The notes beneath the pieces were generated by a model. The model did not search any database and had not been told where the DNA came from. It saw only the letters and a program-made list of their open reading frames with translations. Positions 55,249-63,004 of a stretch of 64,000 nucleotides of DNA are shown in pieces; positions within the stretch are counted from its first letter, which is position 1, and every line of letters begins with the position of its first letter. The position numbers and the translations under genes are program-made. This stretch comes from Halomonas huangheensis (lineage in GTDB: Bacteria; Pseudomonadota; Gammaproteobacteria; Pseudomonadales; Halomonadaceae): contig NZ_CP013106.1 of NCBI RefSeq assembly GCF_001431725.1, positions 3,286,001-3,350,000 of the forward strand, written 5' to 3'.

Positions 55249-56463
55249 CTAGAGCGTAATCTGGCGTCCGCCCTTGATCACCGCTTTCAGGGTCTTCTCG
55301 GGATATTCCAGCACCCCCAGGTCCTCATCCGGACAACCATCCCACAAGGCCAGATCGGCCAGAGCGCCCGGCTGGATCACCCCCAGGCTTCCTTCCCGAT
55401 CAAGCAAACGTGCATTGACCGATGTTGCCTGCCGGAGCACCTCAACCGGCGTGAACGCCTCACCACGCAGGGCGAACTCACGCATCTGGTAACGCTGCAT
55501 ATCACCGAGAAGATCGCTGCCAAGCCCGACCTGAACACCGGTGTCGCGCAGCAACTCCAGCGCATCAAGGCCTTGTTGGCGAACATCCTCGACCTTGGCG
55601 CAACTGACTTCCGGCAGCCCCATCTCGCGACCATGCTTTGCCAGAGCTTCGTAGGTGCTCACCGTCGGCACGATAAAGGCGTCCTTCTGCCTGGCCAGCT
55701 CACAGCTCTCACGGTCTATCAGGTTGGCATGTTCGATGGAACGTACCCCGTATTCCAGGCAACGCGAGATCGCCTCAGGGATATAGGCATGCGCCAGGCA
55801 GTACTTGCCCCAGGCATTGGCCTCCCAGACGATGGCGCGAATCTCGGCCTCGGTGTACTGCAGGACATCGATTGGATCCGACGGTGATGCTACCCCGCCC
55901 CCAGCCATGATCTTGATATGGTGAGCGCCTCGGCGCAGTTCATCACGGGCCGCATGCTGGACATTCTCGACCCCGTCTGCGATGCGCGAGATGCTGGTCG
56001 ATGCGCCACAGCCGCATATACAGCCACCCTCGAAAGGCGTCCAGTCACCATGGCCACCAGTCTGGCTCAACGCCTTGCCGCAATAGAACAGTCGCGGCCC
56101 ATCGATCAGCCCTTCCTCAATCGCCTGGGCAAGCCCATAGTCTGCGCCCGCAGCATCCCGCACGCTGGTAAAGCCACGACGTAACATGGCGCGCAGCGAG
56201 TGATGGGCAAACTGCGCCACATAAGACGGTGCCATCAAGTCGACCTGACGCAAACTGGCATGGGCGGCGAGAACATGAACATGTGCGTCGATCAGCCCTG
56301 GGGTCAGCGTCGCCCCCTTCGCATCAATGACCTCGGCGGACGCAGCACTCTCCCGCCCACTGGCCACAGCGTGGATCCTGCCATCCTCGACCATCACGCT
56401 CTGGTCATCCTTGACGGTATCGTTGACACCATCGAACACACGGCAATTATTGATGATCAACAT
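55249..56463 (-). CDS. Amidohydrolase-superfamily enzyme, possible Xaa-Pro dipeptidase
   Basis: 404 residues. Metal ligands of the amidohydrolase superfamily are visible in order: HVHV near residue 60, Lys in HHIKIMAGGG near 180 (likely carboxylated, bridging two metals), His in CLAHAY near 222, IEHANL near 242 and Asp in GLGSDLLG near 320. The KIMxGGG form is shared with a group that includes L-Xaa-L-Pro dipeptidases, so a dipeptidase or N-acyl-amino-acid hydrolase is plausible. AAGGAG lies 6 nt before ATG 56463. It is 46 nt downstream of a sodium symporter gene, which probably brings in its substrate. Confidence 0.85.
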   Translation of the reverse strand: MLIINNCRVFDGVNDTVKDDQSVMVEDGRIHAVASGRESAASAEVIDAKGATLTPGLIDAHVHVLAAHASLRQVDLMAPSYVAQFAHHSLRAMLRRGFTSVRDAAGADYGLAQAIEEGLIDGPRLFYCGKALSQTGGHGDWTPFEGGCICGCGASTSISRIADGVENVQHAARDELRRGAHHIKIMAGGGVASPSDPIDVLQYTEAEIRAIVWEANAWGKYCLAHAYIPEAISRCLEYGVRSIEHANLIDRESCELARQKDAFIVPTVSTYEALAKHGREMGLPEVSCAKVEDVRQQGLDALELLRDTGVQVGLGSDLLGDMQRYQMREFALRGEAFTPVEVLRQATSVNARLLDREGSLGVIQPGALADLALWDGCPDEDLGVLEYPEKTLKAVIKGGRQITL

Positions 56464-56509
56464 TGCAGACTCCTTTTTGCGGTTGTGTCTGAAGACGATT
56501 GCTCCGGAA

Positions 56510-57901
56510 TTACTGTGACGCCTCAGCACGCTGATTGCTTGACGGACTCAGCAGGCTGACGACGACCAGCATCAATGTCGCCAGGGGCATCGCTACCAGC
56601 ACGCTGTTCCAGCCCAGAGGTTTGCCCAGGGCGATCTCCCAGATCAGAGTGACGATGCAGCCGGTCAGCATCCCGGCCAATCCGCCCCAGGCCGTGGCAC
56701 GCTTCCACAACAACGCCGCCAGCAATGCGGGGGTAATCGCTGCGCCATACATACCGTAGGAATACATCTGAATCGCCAGCACGCTGGGGAAGAAGGCACC
56801 AAGTACATAGGCGCCAACGCCAAGCCCGGCAACACTGATACGGTTGAAGCCCAGACGTTTGTTTTCGGGGATCTTCGCGCCGAACAAACCGCCAACGATG
56901 TCTTGAGTCAGGTTCGCCGATGCCGACAGCAGATAAGAGTTACCAGTGGTCAGAATCAGCGCGACCACCGACGACAGCAGGAACGCACCGAGGAGGCCAG
57001 GCAGCCCCTGCTCGGCCATTACCAACATGGCAGTATCCGGATTGATATCCGGGAACATCACGCGTGCGCTGCAGACCAGGATCACGATCATGGTAATGCT
57101 GATCACGCCGCTTACCAGGAAGCCCATGGCTGAGCGTTTCGCCGTACGACCGTCAGTCGCTGCAGCAAAGCGCTGGAACAGATTCTGATCTCCCAGCAGC
57201 AACAGAAACAGCGGCAGGAAGAAGCCTATCGCCTGCCACAGGCTGAGACCACCAGTCCAACTCTGTTGCTCAGTCGGCAAGGCGGTATACATCGCAGATA
57301 GCCCACCCAGTTGGCTGAGTACCAGCGGCACACCTATCGCCATGCTGACGAAGATGATCAGGGCACTGATGAAATCAGTGTAAGCCACTGATACCAGCCC
57401 ACCCAACGTAGCCAGTATGGTGATGATCACCGCGGAAATCAGTGTGCCCTGCCATGCAGGAATGTCGAAGGCCAGGTGCAGTGCGTAGCCACCGCCAATG
57501 AACTGATAGGAAACGATGCCGATATAGGCCAGCAGGATGATAATCGAGGCCACAGTACGTGCATGGCGACCATAGCGCCGCTCGATCAACTCAGGGATGG
57601 TGGTTGCCTCGGACTCACGAATACGTTTGGCAAGGAACAGATACATCGCCATCGCCCCGAGTGGCGTCCCGGCGAAGAAGAATACCGCCGCGCCAGGGCC
57701 ATTCTGGAACACAAAGCTGGCCCCGCCGATCACCGATCCCGAGCCGACAAAGGTCGCCAGCAGAGTTCCGGTCAGGACGAAGAAGGGCAATGAACGTCCC
57801 GCCACCAGAAAGTCGGTGTCATTACGGACCTTGCGTTTCGAAAAGTAGATTCCTGCAAGGACCATCAACACCATATAGAGCAAGAGTACTGTTGCATACA
57901 T
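56510..57901 (-). CDS. Sodium:solute symporter (SSS family)
   Basis: 463 residues and about 13 membrane helices. The start KRKVRNDTDFLVAGRSLPFF is typical of SSS proteins, as is LATFVGSGSVIGGASFVFQ with the Na+-site glycine/serine segment, RIRESEATTIPELIERRYG and the later GNSYLLSASANLTQDI. GGGGAGG lies 8 nt before the ATG. It forms an operon with the downstream amidohydrolase and probably the upstream TetR regulator. Substrate unknown; a dipeptide, amino acid or acylated amino acid would fit the neighbour. Confidence 0.9.
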   Translation of the reverse strand: MYATVLLLYMVLMVLAGIYFSKRKVRNDTDFLVAGRSLPFFVLTGTLLATFVGSGSVIGGASFVFQNGPGAAVFFFAGTPLGAMAMYLFLAKRIRESEATTIPELIERRYGRHARTVASIIILLAYIGIVSYQFIGGGYALHLAFDIPAWQGTLISAVIITILATLGGLVSVAYTDFISALIIFVSMAIGVPLVLSQLGGLSAMYTALPTEQQSWTGGLSLWQAIGFFLPLFLLLLGDQNLFQRFAAATDGRTAKRSAMGFLVSGVISITMIVILVCSARVMFPDINPDTAMLVMAEQGLPGLLGAFLLSSVVALILTTGNSYLLSASANLTQDIVGGLFGAKIPENKRLGFNRISVAGLGVGAYVLGAFFPSVLAIQMYSYGMYGAAITPALLAALLWKRATAWGGLAGMLTGCIVTLIWEIALGKPLGWNSVLVAMPLATLMLVVVSLLSPSSNQRAEASQ

Positions 57902-58015
57902 CGGACATGCCTCCCCTGGAGGTTGTAGTTATTGGCAATGGTTGTGCTGTGTTGTGTGATTCAAGATGTGTGATGACAGCTGTGTTGTGGGGGTGGTATC
58001 GACTCGATAGCCGCT

Positions 58016-58600
58016 TCAGCGCGCCAGCTGCTGCGCGAGAATTTCCTTCCATGTCGTGAGGAGTTCGTTGAAGTAGGAGCGGTCTTCACGGAAGACGCTT
58101 TGTGTCCCCATGCCGCGCAGCAGATTCATGGTCAGGTTCATCAAGGCCTGAGCACGTTCAGGCGCCAGCTCAGGAAAGAGCTGCTGCCAGATGTCATTCA
58201 GTCGGATATGAAAGTGCCGTACCAGCGGTACCAACGCAGACTTGAACTCTGCTTCGTGACGCGCCTTCAAGACGATTTCCAGCGTCACCATGTACAGCTG
58301 GCCACTCATGATTCGCCAGATTTCATCGAGGCAGTCATCGACACTCATGCGACCGGCATGCACATCGTTCACCGCGACCTGTAGCGTCTCGACGAACTCG
58401 GCCAACAATACCTCCATGGCCAGAGTGATCAGCTCATCCTTGTTGGAGAAGTGGTGGGTCAGCGCGCCCTTGGAAACATCGGCTTCGCTCGCCACTCTGG
58501 CGAGGCTGAGATTATGGAAACCATCACGTTCCAGACAGATCAGAGAGGCTCGCAGAATCTTCTCGCGAGTGGCCTGGCTTTTCTGTTGCTGCCATTTCAT
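58016..58600 (-). CDS. TetR-family regulator (BetI-like)
   Basis: 194 residues from ATG 58600. The HTH is ATREKILRASLICLERDGFH, LSLARVASEADVSKGALTHHFSNKD (quoted in parts), close to BetI-type regulators, followed by a helical ligand-binding domain. ATG 58600 is preferred because GGTGA lies 7 nt upstream; ATG 58606 and TTG 58636 are alternatives. It is 114 nt upstream of the symporter gene and divergent from the DUF3311/SSS unit. A 26-bp palindrome in front of it is the likely operator. Confidence 0.85.
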   Translation of the reverse strand: MKWQQQKSQATREKILRASLICLERDGFHNLSLARVASEADVSKGALTHHFSNKDELITLAMEVLLAEFVETLQVAVNDVHAGRMSVDDCLDEIWRIMSGQLYMVTLEIVLKARHEAEFKSALVPLVRHFHIRLNDIWQQLFPELAPERAQALMNLTMNLLRGMGTQSVFREDRSYFNELLTTWKEILAQQLAR

Positions 58601-58666
58601 GGGCATTTCACCGGCGGTCTTGTTGTATTGAGTCAACCGTTTTGATGTCTCAACATAACGCCTTAT

Positions 58667-58692
58667 AAAAAAACCGTCTAGTCTGTTTTTTT
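58667..58692. promoter_or_regulatory. Probable TetR operator
   Basis: Left arm AAAAAAACCGTCT (58667-58679) and right arm AGTCTGTTTTTTT (58680-58692) are inverted repeats matching at 11 of 13 positions. The CCGTCTAGTC core is typical of TetR-family operators. It lies 66 nt before the TetR start, in the divergent promoter region. Confidence 0.7.
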
Positions 58693-58865
58693 AAAATCCA
58701 CGCATCCCAAGCGCCTTCCACTGGTGCTCACATGGGAGCGCACGCTCCGCTTCACGCCCCCTACTGGGGTCAAGCCTGACGAACGCCAGGTCGAACCAGC
58801 GCCATCATCCTTGCCATGCTCTGACAATCTTGCCTTGACAGGCTGCTCTTGAACTCCTATTGATA

Positions 58866-58883
58866 TATTTATTCGTATAAATA
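58866..58883. promoter_or_regulatory. AT-rich palindrome before the DUF3311/SSS genes
   Basis: TATTTAT (58866-58872), TCGT, ATAAATA (58877-58883), a perfect palindrome. A TTGACA (58835-58840) lies upstream as a possible -35 box, though no -10 at ideal spacing was found. It may bind the GntR regulator encoded at 60.9 kb. Confidence 0.45.
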
Positions 58884-58991
58884 CAACAAATGAAGCATTG
58901 CCAGTCTGTTCTCGCCCGATGGCAGCCGTTATCGGGAAGTGCCCCGCCCCACCAAATCAAAGCACTCAATAAAAACAAGGGAGAATCTACG

Positions 58992-59231
58992 ATGCGCAAG
59001 ACCTTCACTACCCGAAAGCTGGTTATCTACGGAGGCCTGCTACTCGGCTTCATCATGCTGGAAAGCCCGCTGATCCTCGTCGCCAACCAGGTGGAGCCCA
59101 TGATCATGGGGGTCCCCTTCCTGTTCGTCTGGAACCTGGTCTGGTGGGCCTTCCTCACGGTCCTGTTTCTGGTGGCCTATCTCACCAACTGGGGCAGTAA
59201 GTCCGTGTCCCGCTCACGGCGCGACGACTGA
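58992..59231 (+). CDS. DUF3311-like small membrane subunit
   Basis: 79 residues with two membrane helices (KLVIYGGLLLGFIMLESPLI and PFLFVWNLVWWAFLTVLFLV). The MGVPFLFVWNLVWW stretch is characteristic of DUF3311 proteins (PF11755), which are found directly before SSS symporters. GGGAG precedes the ATG at 58992. It is 11 nt upstream of the symporter gene and is probably an accessory subunit of it. Confidence 0.8.
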   Translation: MRKTFTTRKLVIYGGLLLGFIMLESPLILVANQVEPMIMGVPFLFVWNLVWWAFLTVLFLVAYLTNWGSKSVSRSRRDD

Positions 59232-59242
59232 GGAGACCAACC

Positions 59243-60769
59243 ATGACCGGAAGTATTCTGATAATCGCCGCCTTCATGATCATCCCGTTGATTGTCGGGC
59301 TGGTCTCCTCACGGCAGTCCCAGGGCACCAGTGAGGATTTCTTTGTACAGGGTCGAGCCATGGGCAGTGTTGCCGTGTTCTTCACGGTGGCTGCCACCTG
59401 GTGGAGTGCCTTCGCTTTTCTTGGTTCCAATGCCACCTTCTACACCAGTGGCCCGGTGTATCTGACCGCGCTGGCCTGGAATCTGCTGTTCGGCTTCATG
59501 TACTACTGGATCGGCAAGCGCGTCTGGTATCTGGGCAAACGCTTCAACTATCTGACGCCATCCGACCTGCTGGGCGACTTCTACAACAGTGAAGCCCTGC
59601 GGGTACTGGTTGCCGTCATCACCCTGGTATTCACCGTTCCCTACCTGCAGATTCAGCTCACCGGTGGCGCCTATCTCATCGAGGTCGCCTCGGGTGGTGT
59701 CGTCCCCTTCTGGCTGGCGGCATTGCTGTTCTACTTCATCATCATCGTCTACGTCTGGGTCGGAGGCATTCGAGCCATTGCCTGGACCGATGTCATCTAC
59801 GGCGCGCTACTGTTCTTCGGCATGATGTTCGCGGGGTACTACATCTCCAGCCATGTTGGCGGGCCTACTGAGCTGTTTGCTCGGCTGGCTTCGACATCGC
59901 CACAGCACCTGACCATGCCTGGCCCCAACGGCAACATGGGATACGGCATGTGGTTCTCGCTGTTCATGATCGTCGCCATCGGCGCCTTCATGGGGCCGCA
60001 GATATGGTTGCGTATGTACTCGGTCAAGAGCGGTCGGTTATTCAACCTCATGCCCTTCCTGCTTGGGCTCGCTGCCTTTGCCTACTTTGGTTCAGTACTG
60101 ACCGGCTACACCGGCGTGCTGCTCGAACCGAGTCTGGAAAATGCCGATCAGGTGCTGCCGGTAATGCTGATGAACTACGCCCCTTACCTGCTGGCATCAC
60201 TGATCATGGCAGCAGGTGCCGCCGCCGCGATGTCGACCGCCAACTCCCAGATCCATGCCGTCTCGACAGTGGTGACGATGGATATCTATCAGCGCTATGT
60301 GAACCGCGATGCCAGTCAGTCACGCATTGTCCTCGTTGGGCGGCTGTCGCTGGTCGGCTTCTCGTTGGCTGCCTATATCCTGGCGCTTACGGTACCGGGG
60401 TTGCTGGTTACGATCGGTATTGCTGCTCTCGCGGGCACCGCTCAATTGATCGTGCCGACCATCGGTGCCATCACCTGGCGCCGTGCTCATCCCATGGCCG
60501 CCTTCTGGGGGTTGATCGGCGGTACCGCCTGTGTGCTGTGGCTGACCTACGGCGCCAGCGTCAGCAACCCACTGGGACTACATGCCGGCATCTGGGGCTT
60601 GATCCTCAACTCCGGTCTATTTGTCGTCCTCAGCCTCGCCCTGAAACGGCACGACCAGGACGTGGTGGATCGGTTTGCCGATGCACGCGCGGACTACACC
60701 GCGGAGTACCATCCTGAGCAATGTGATGGCGAGTCGAGTACTTTCCGTCGCACCAGCCAGGCACAGTAA
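59243..60769 (+). CDS. Sodium:solute symporter (SSS family) paired with DUF3311 protein
   Basis: 508 residues and about 13 membrane helices. SSS features include SRQSQGTSEDFFVQGRAMG, TWWSAFAFLGSNATFY, GKRFNYLTPSDLLGDFY and MAAGAAAAMSTANSQIHAVS. GAGGAG precedes the ATG. The stop codon is the first triplet of a 14-nt tandem repeat. The genes downstream (GntR regulator, carbamoylase-type hydrolase, amidase) suggest import of an amide, ureide or hydantoin-derived compound. Confidence 0.9.
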   Translation: MTGSILIIAAFMIIPLIVGLVSSRQSQGTSEDFFVQGRAMGSVAVFFTVAATWWSAFAFLGSNATFYTSGPVYLTALAWNLLFGFMYYWIGKRVWYLGKRFNYLTPSDLLGDFYNSEALRVLVAVITLVFTVPYLQIQLTGGAYLIEVASGGVVPFWLAALLFYFIIIVYVWVGGIRAIAWTDVIYGALLFFGMMFAGYYISSHVGGPTELFARLASTSPQHLTMPGPNGNMGYGMWFSLFMIVAIGAFMGPQIWLRMYSVKSGRLFNLMPFLLGLAAFAYFGSVLTGYTGVLLEPSLENADQVLPVMLMNYAPYLLASLIMAAGAAAAMSTANSQIHAVSTVVTMDIYQRYVNRDASQSRIVLVGRLSLVGFSLAAYILALTVPGLLVTIGIAALAGTAQLIVPTIGAITWRRAHPMAAFWGLIGGTACVLWLTYGASVSNPLGLHAGIWGLILNSGLFVVLSLALKRHDQDVVDRFADARADYTAEYHPEQCDGESSTFRRTSQAQ

Positions 60770-60835
60770 CTCTCGACAGATAACTCTCGACAGATAACTC
60801 TCAAAAGTAACTCTCGAAAAGTAACCCGCGACTCG
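60767..60835. repeat. 14-nt tandem repeat x5 starting at the symporter stop codon
   Basis: TAACTCTCGACAGA twice, then TAACTCTCAAAAG, TAACTCTCGAAAAG and TAACCCGCGACTCG. The first TAA is the stop codon of the SSS gene, so duplication copied the stop region outward. Confidence 0.85.
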
Positions 60836-60855
60836 GGGCCCGACACTCGGGCCCC
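60835..60855 (+). terminator. Perfect 9-bp GC hairpin before the GntR gene
   Basis: GGGGCCCGA (60835-60843), loop CAC, TCGGGCCCC (60847-60855), without a T-tract. It starts where the tandem repeat ends and lies just ahead of the GntR ribosome binding site, so it may also affect translation of that gene. Confidence 0.5.
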
Positions 60856-60873
60856 ATCCTCAAGGAGCAACAT

Positions 60874-61686
60874 ATGGTCCAGACGCCTTCTCCACGGCGC
60901 CGTCAGAAACTCGCTGAATTGATCAGTGATGACATCAAGCGCTGGATCGCCACCGAGGGAATGGTGGAAGGCGACCGCCTGCCCAATGAGCGCACGCTGA
61001 TGGAGCTGTACGGTTGTGCCAAGGGTACCGTGCGAGAGGCTCTGAAGATTCTCGAGGTCGAAGGCCTGATCACGCTCAAGACCGGCCCCGGCGGTGGTGC
61101 CATTCTGCACACACCGAACATGGAGCCCGCCAGTCGCATGCTGCGGAACTTCCTCCACTTCCGCTCACTCGACGGCCAACAGGTATATCAGTTGCGCCGA
61201 CTGCTTGAGGTCGAAATGGCGGTATCTGTTATCGGCCGTCTCAGCGAAGAGGATTTCGCTACCCTGGAAGCCAATATTCACAGCTGTGAGTGCATCCAGC
61301 CGAATGACGAAGACCATCGTCGTCAACGCTTTCTCGAGCTCGAGTTTCACAACTGCCTGGCTCGCGCCTGCCCCAACCCGCTGCTGGCATTCATGTGCCG
61401 TTTCCTCAACGACATGCTTCGCGACCTGGTGGTGGTCAAGAAAGCCTATATCCCGGAGCGCAAGCAGTTCGATGAGGCCAACCACAATTATCACCGTCAA
61501 CTGGTGGACGCCTTTCGTGCCGAGGACAGCGAGCGTGTAAGCCAGTTGATGGCAGAACACATGCGTGATGCAGAAGGCCATATGTCGGCATTGGAAGCCG
61601 AGATGGCCGGCCAGATGCTGATCGCTCCCGATACCCTGGCTCAGGTGTCGGAGGACTCGCCGCTGATGCAGATGCTGCAGCGCTAG
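60874..61686 (+). CDS. GntR-family regulator, FCD subfamily
   Basis: 270 residues. Winged helix: RLPNERTLMELYGCAKGTVR, EALKILEVEGLITLKTGPGG. FCD domain with LRRLLEVEMAVSVIGRLSEE, ELEFHNCLARACPNP and a late AEHMRDAEGHM. AAGGAG lies 6 nt before the ATG. It follows the SSS gene and precedes two hydrolase genes in the same direction, so it most likely controls this amide/ureide uptake and hydrolysis cluster. Confidence 0.88.
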   Translation: MVQTPSPRRRQKLAELISDDIKRWIATEGMVEGDRLPNERTLMELYGCAKGTVREALKILEVEGLITLKTGPGGGAILHTPNMEPASRMLRNFLHFRSLDGQQVYQLRRLLEVEMAVSVIGRLSEEDFATLEANIHSCECIQPNDEDHRRQRFLELEFHNCLARACPNPLLAFMCRFLNDMLRDLVVVKKAYIPERKQFDEANHNYHRQLVDAFRAEDSERVSQLMAEHMRDAEGHMSALEAEMAGQMLIAPDTLAQVSEDSPLMQMLQR

Positions 61687-61729
61687 CGCTCCCCCTGATC
61701 CAACAATTCACCCGCTACGAGGACCAACA

Positions 61730-63004
61730 ATGACAACCCTTCAGACGCCCCCGAAACTGGAACTTTCCACAGACAGCGAGCGCCTCTGGCAATCACTGAT
61801 GGAACTGGCCAAGCTGGGCGCCACACCTAAAGGAGGCGTCAATCGCCAGGCGTTGACCGATCTCGATCGCCAGGCACGCGACCTGTTCATCGCCTGGTGC
61901 CGCGCCGAAGGGTGCAGCATCCGTGTGGACTCCATCGGCAATATCTTCGCCCGCCGCATGGGAGCAACACCCTCCACACCAGTGGTCATGACCGGCAGCC
62001 ATCTCGACACTCAGCCCACCGGCGGCAAATACGACGGCTGCTATGGCGTGATGGCCGGTCTCGAAGTCATTCGTACCCTGAACCAACACGACATTCAGAC
62101 TCAATCCGCTGTCGAGGTAGTGGCCTGGACCAACGAGGAAGGATGCCGCTTCCCACCGTGCATGATGGGCTCTGGGGTGTTCACGGGGCAGCTATCCGAG
62201 CATGAGATGCTGCATCAGACCGATGCCGAAGGTATCTCCGTATCCAGCGCACTGGATGCGATTGGCTACCGTGGCAGTGATGAGTTGGAACGCAATAACA
62301 TCAAGGCCTATTTCGAGTGCCATATCGAGCAGGGACCGATCCTCGAGGACCAAGCCACCACCATCGGTGTCGTGGTCGGCGCGCTGGGTCAGAAGTGGTT
62401 CGACCTGACATTGACCGGTCGGGAATCCCACGCCGGACCGACCCCAATGGCGTTGCGCAAGGATGCCATGCTCGGCGCCGCCGAGGTCACTCAGGCCATC
62501 AATGCCATTGCCCTGCGCTATCAGCCACATGGTCGCGGTACCGTGGGAGCCATGCAGTTACATCCCGGCTCGCGCAATGTGATCCCCGGCGAGGTAAAGA
62601 TGACCATCGATCTACGGCACTTCGATGCCGACATCCTGGCCCGAATGAGCAGCGAGCTACGCCAGGCCATCGAGGACAGCAGCCAACGTCACGGACTGAC
62701 AGCAGAGCTCACTCCGGCAGCGGACTTCGCGCCCGAGCACTTTGCCGACAGCTGTGTGAACGCGGTACGAGCTTCCGCCGAGCATCTCGGTATCTCGCAC
62801 CTCGATATCGTCAGTGGCGCAGGGCATGACGCTATCTTCATGGGCCGCATTGCCCCTGCGGGCATGATCTTCGTACCCTGCGAGAATGGCATCAGTCACA
62901 ACGAAAGTGAGAACGCTACGGCCGAGGACCTGCACGCCGGCTGCAACGTGCTGCTTTACTCCATACTGGAGCAGGCAGGCCTTGCCGATGCGCAGGAGAA
63001 ATGA
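61730..63004 (+). CDS. M20-family N-carbamoyl-L-amino-acid hydrolase / allantoate amidohydrolase
   Basis: 424 residues. Metal-site motifs of the carbamoylase/allantoate amidohydrolase group are all present: GSHLDTQPTGGKYDGCYGVM (metal His and Asp), TNEEGCRFPPCMMGSGVF (Glu pair), FECHIEQGPILE (His), the dimer-contact RESHAGPTPMALRKD and SGAGHDAIFMGRIAPAGMIF with a late His in ENGISHNESE. It cleaves the carbamoyl or ureido group from an N-carbamoyl amino acid or allantoate. GAGG precedes the ATG. The amidase gene overlaps its stop codon by one base, so the two are coupled. Confidence 0.9.
   Translation: MTTLQTPPKLELSTDSERLWQSLMELAKLGATPKGGVNRQALTDLDRQARDLFIAWCRAEGCSIRVDSIGNIFARRMGATPSTPVVMTGSHLDTQPTGGKYDGCYGVMAGLEVIRTLNQHDIQTQSAVEVVAWTNEEGCRFPPCMMGSGVFTGQLSEHEMLHQTDAEGISVSSALDAIGYRGSDELERNNIKAYFECHIEQGPILEDQATTIGVVVGALGQKWFDLTLTGRESHAGPTPMALRKDAMLGAAEVTQAINAIALRYQPHGRGTVGAMQLHPGSRNVIPGEVKMTIDLRHFDADILARMSSELRQAIEDSSQRHGLTAELTPAADFAPEHFADSCVNAVRASAEHLGISHLDIVSGAGHDAIFMGRIAPAGMIFVPCENGISHNESENATAEDLHAGCNVLLYSILEQAGLADAQEK

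Noticed and set aside
55068..55259. 63-codon frame left of the amidohydrolase gene
   Set aside because: It runs through the long inverted repeat and has no recognisable protein features.
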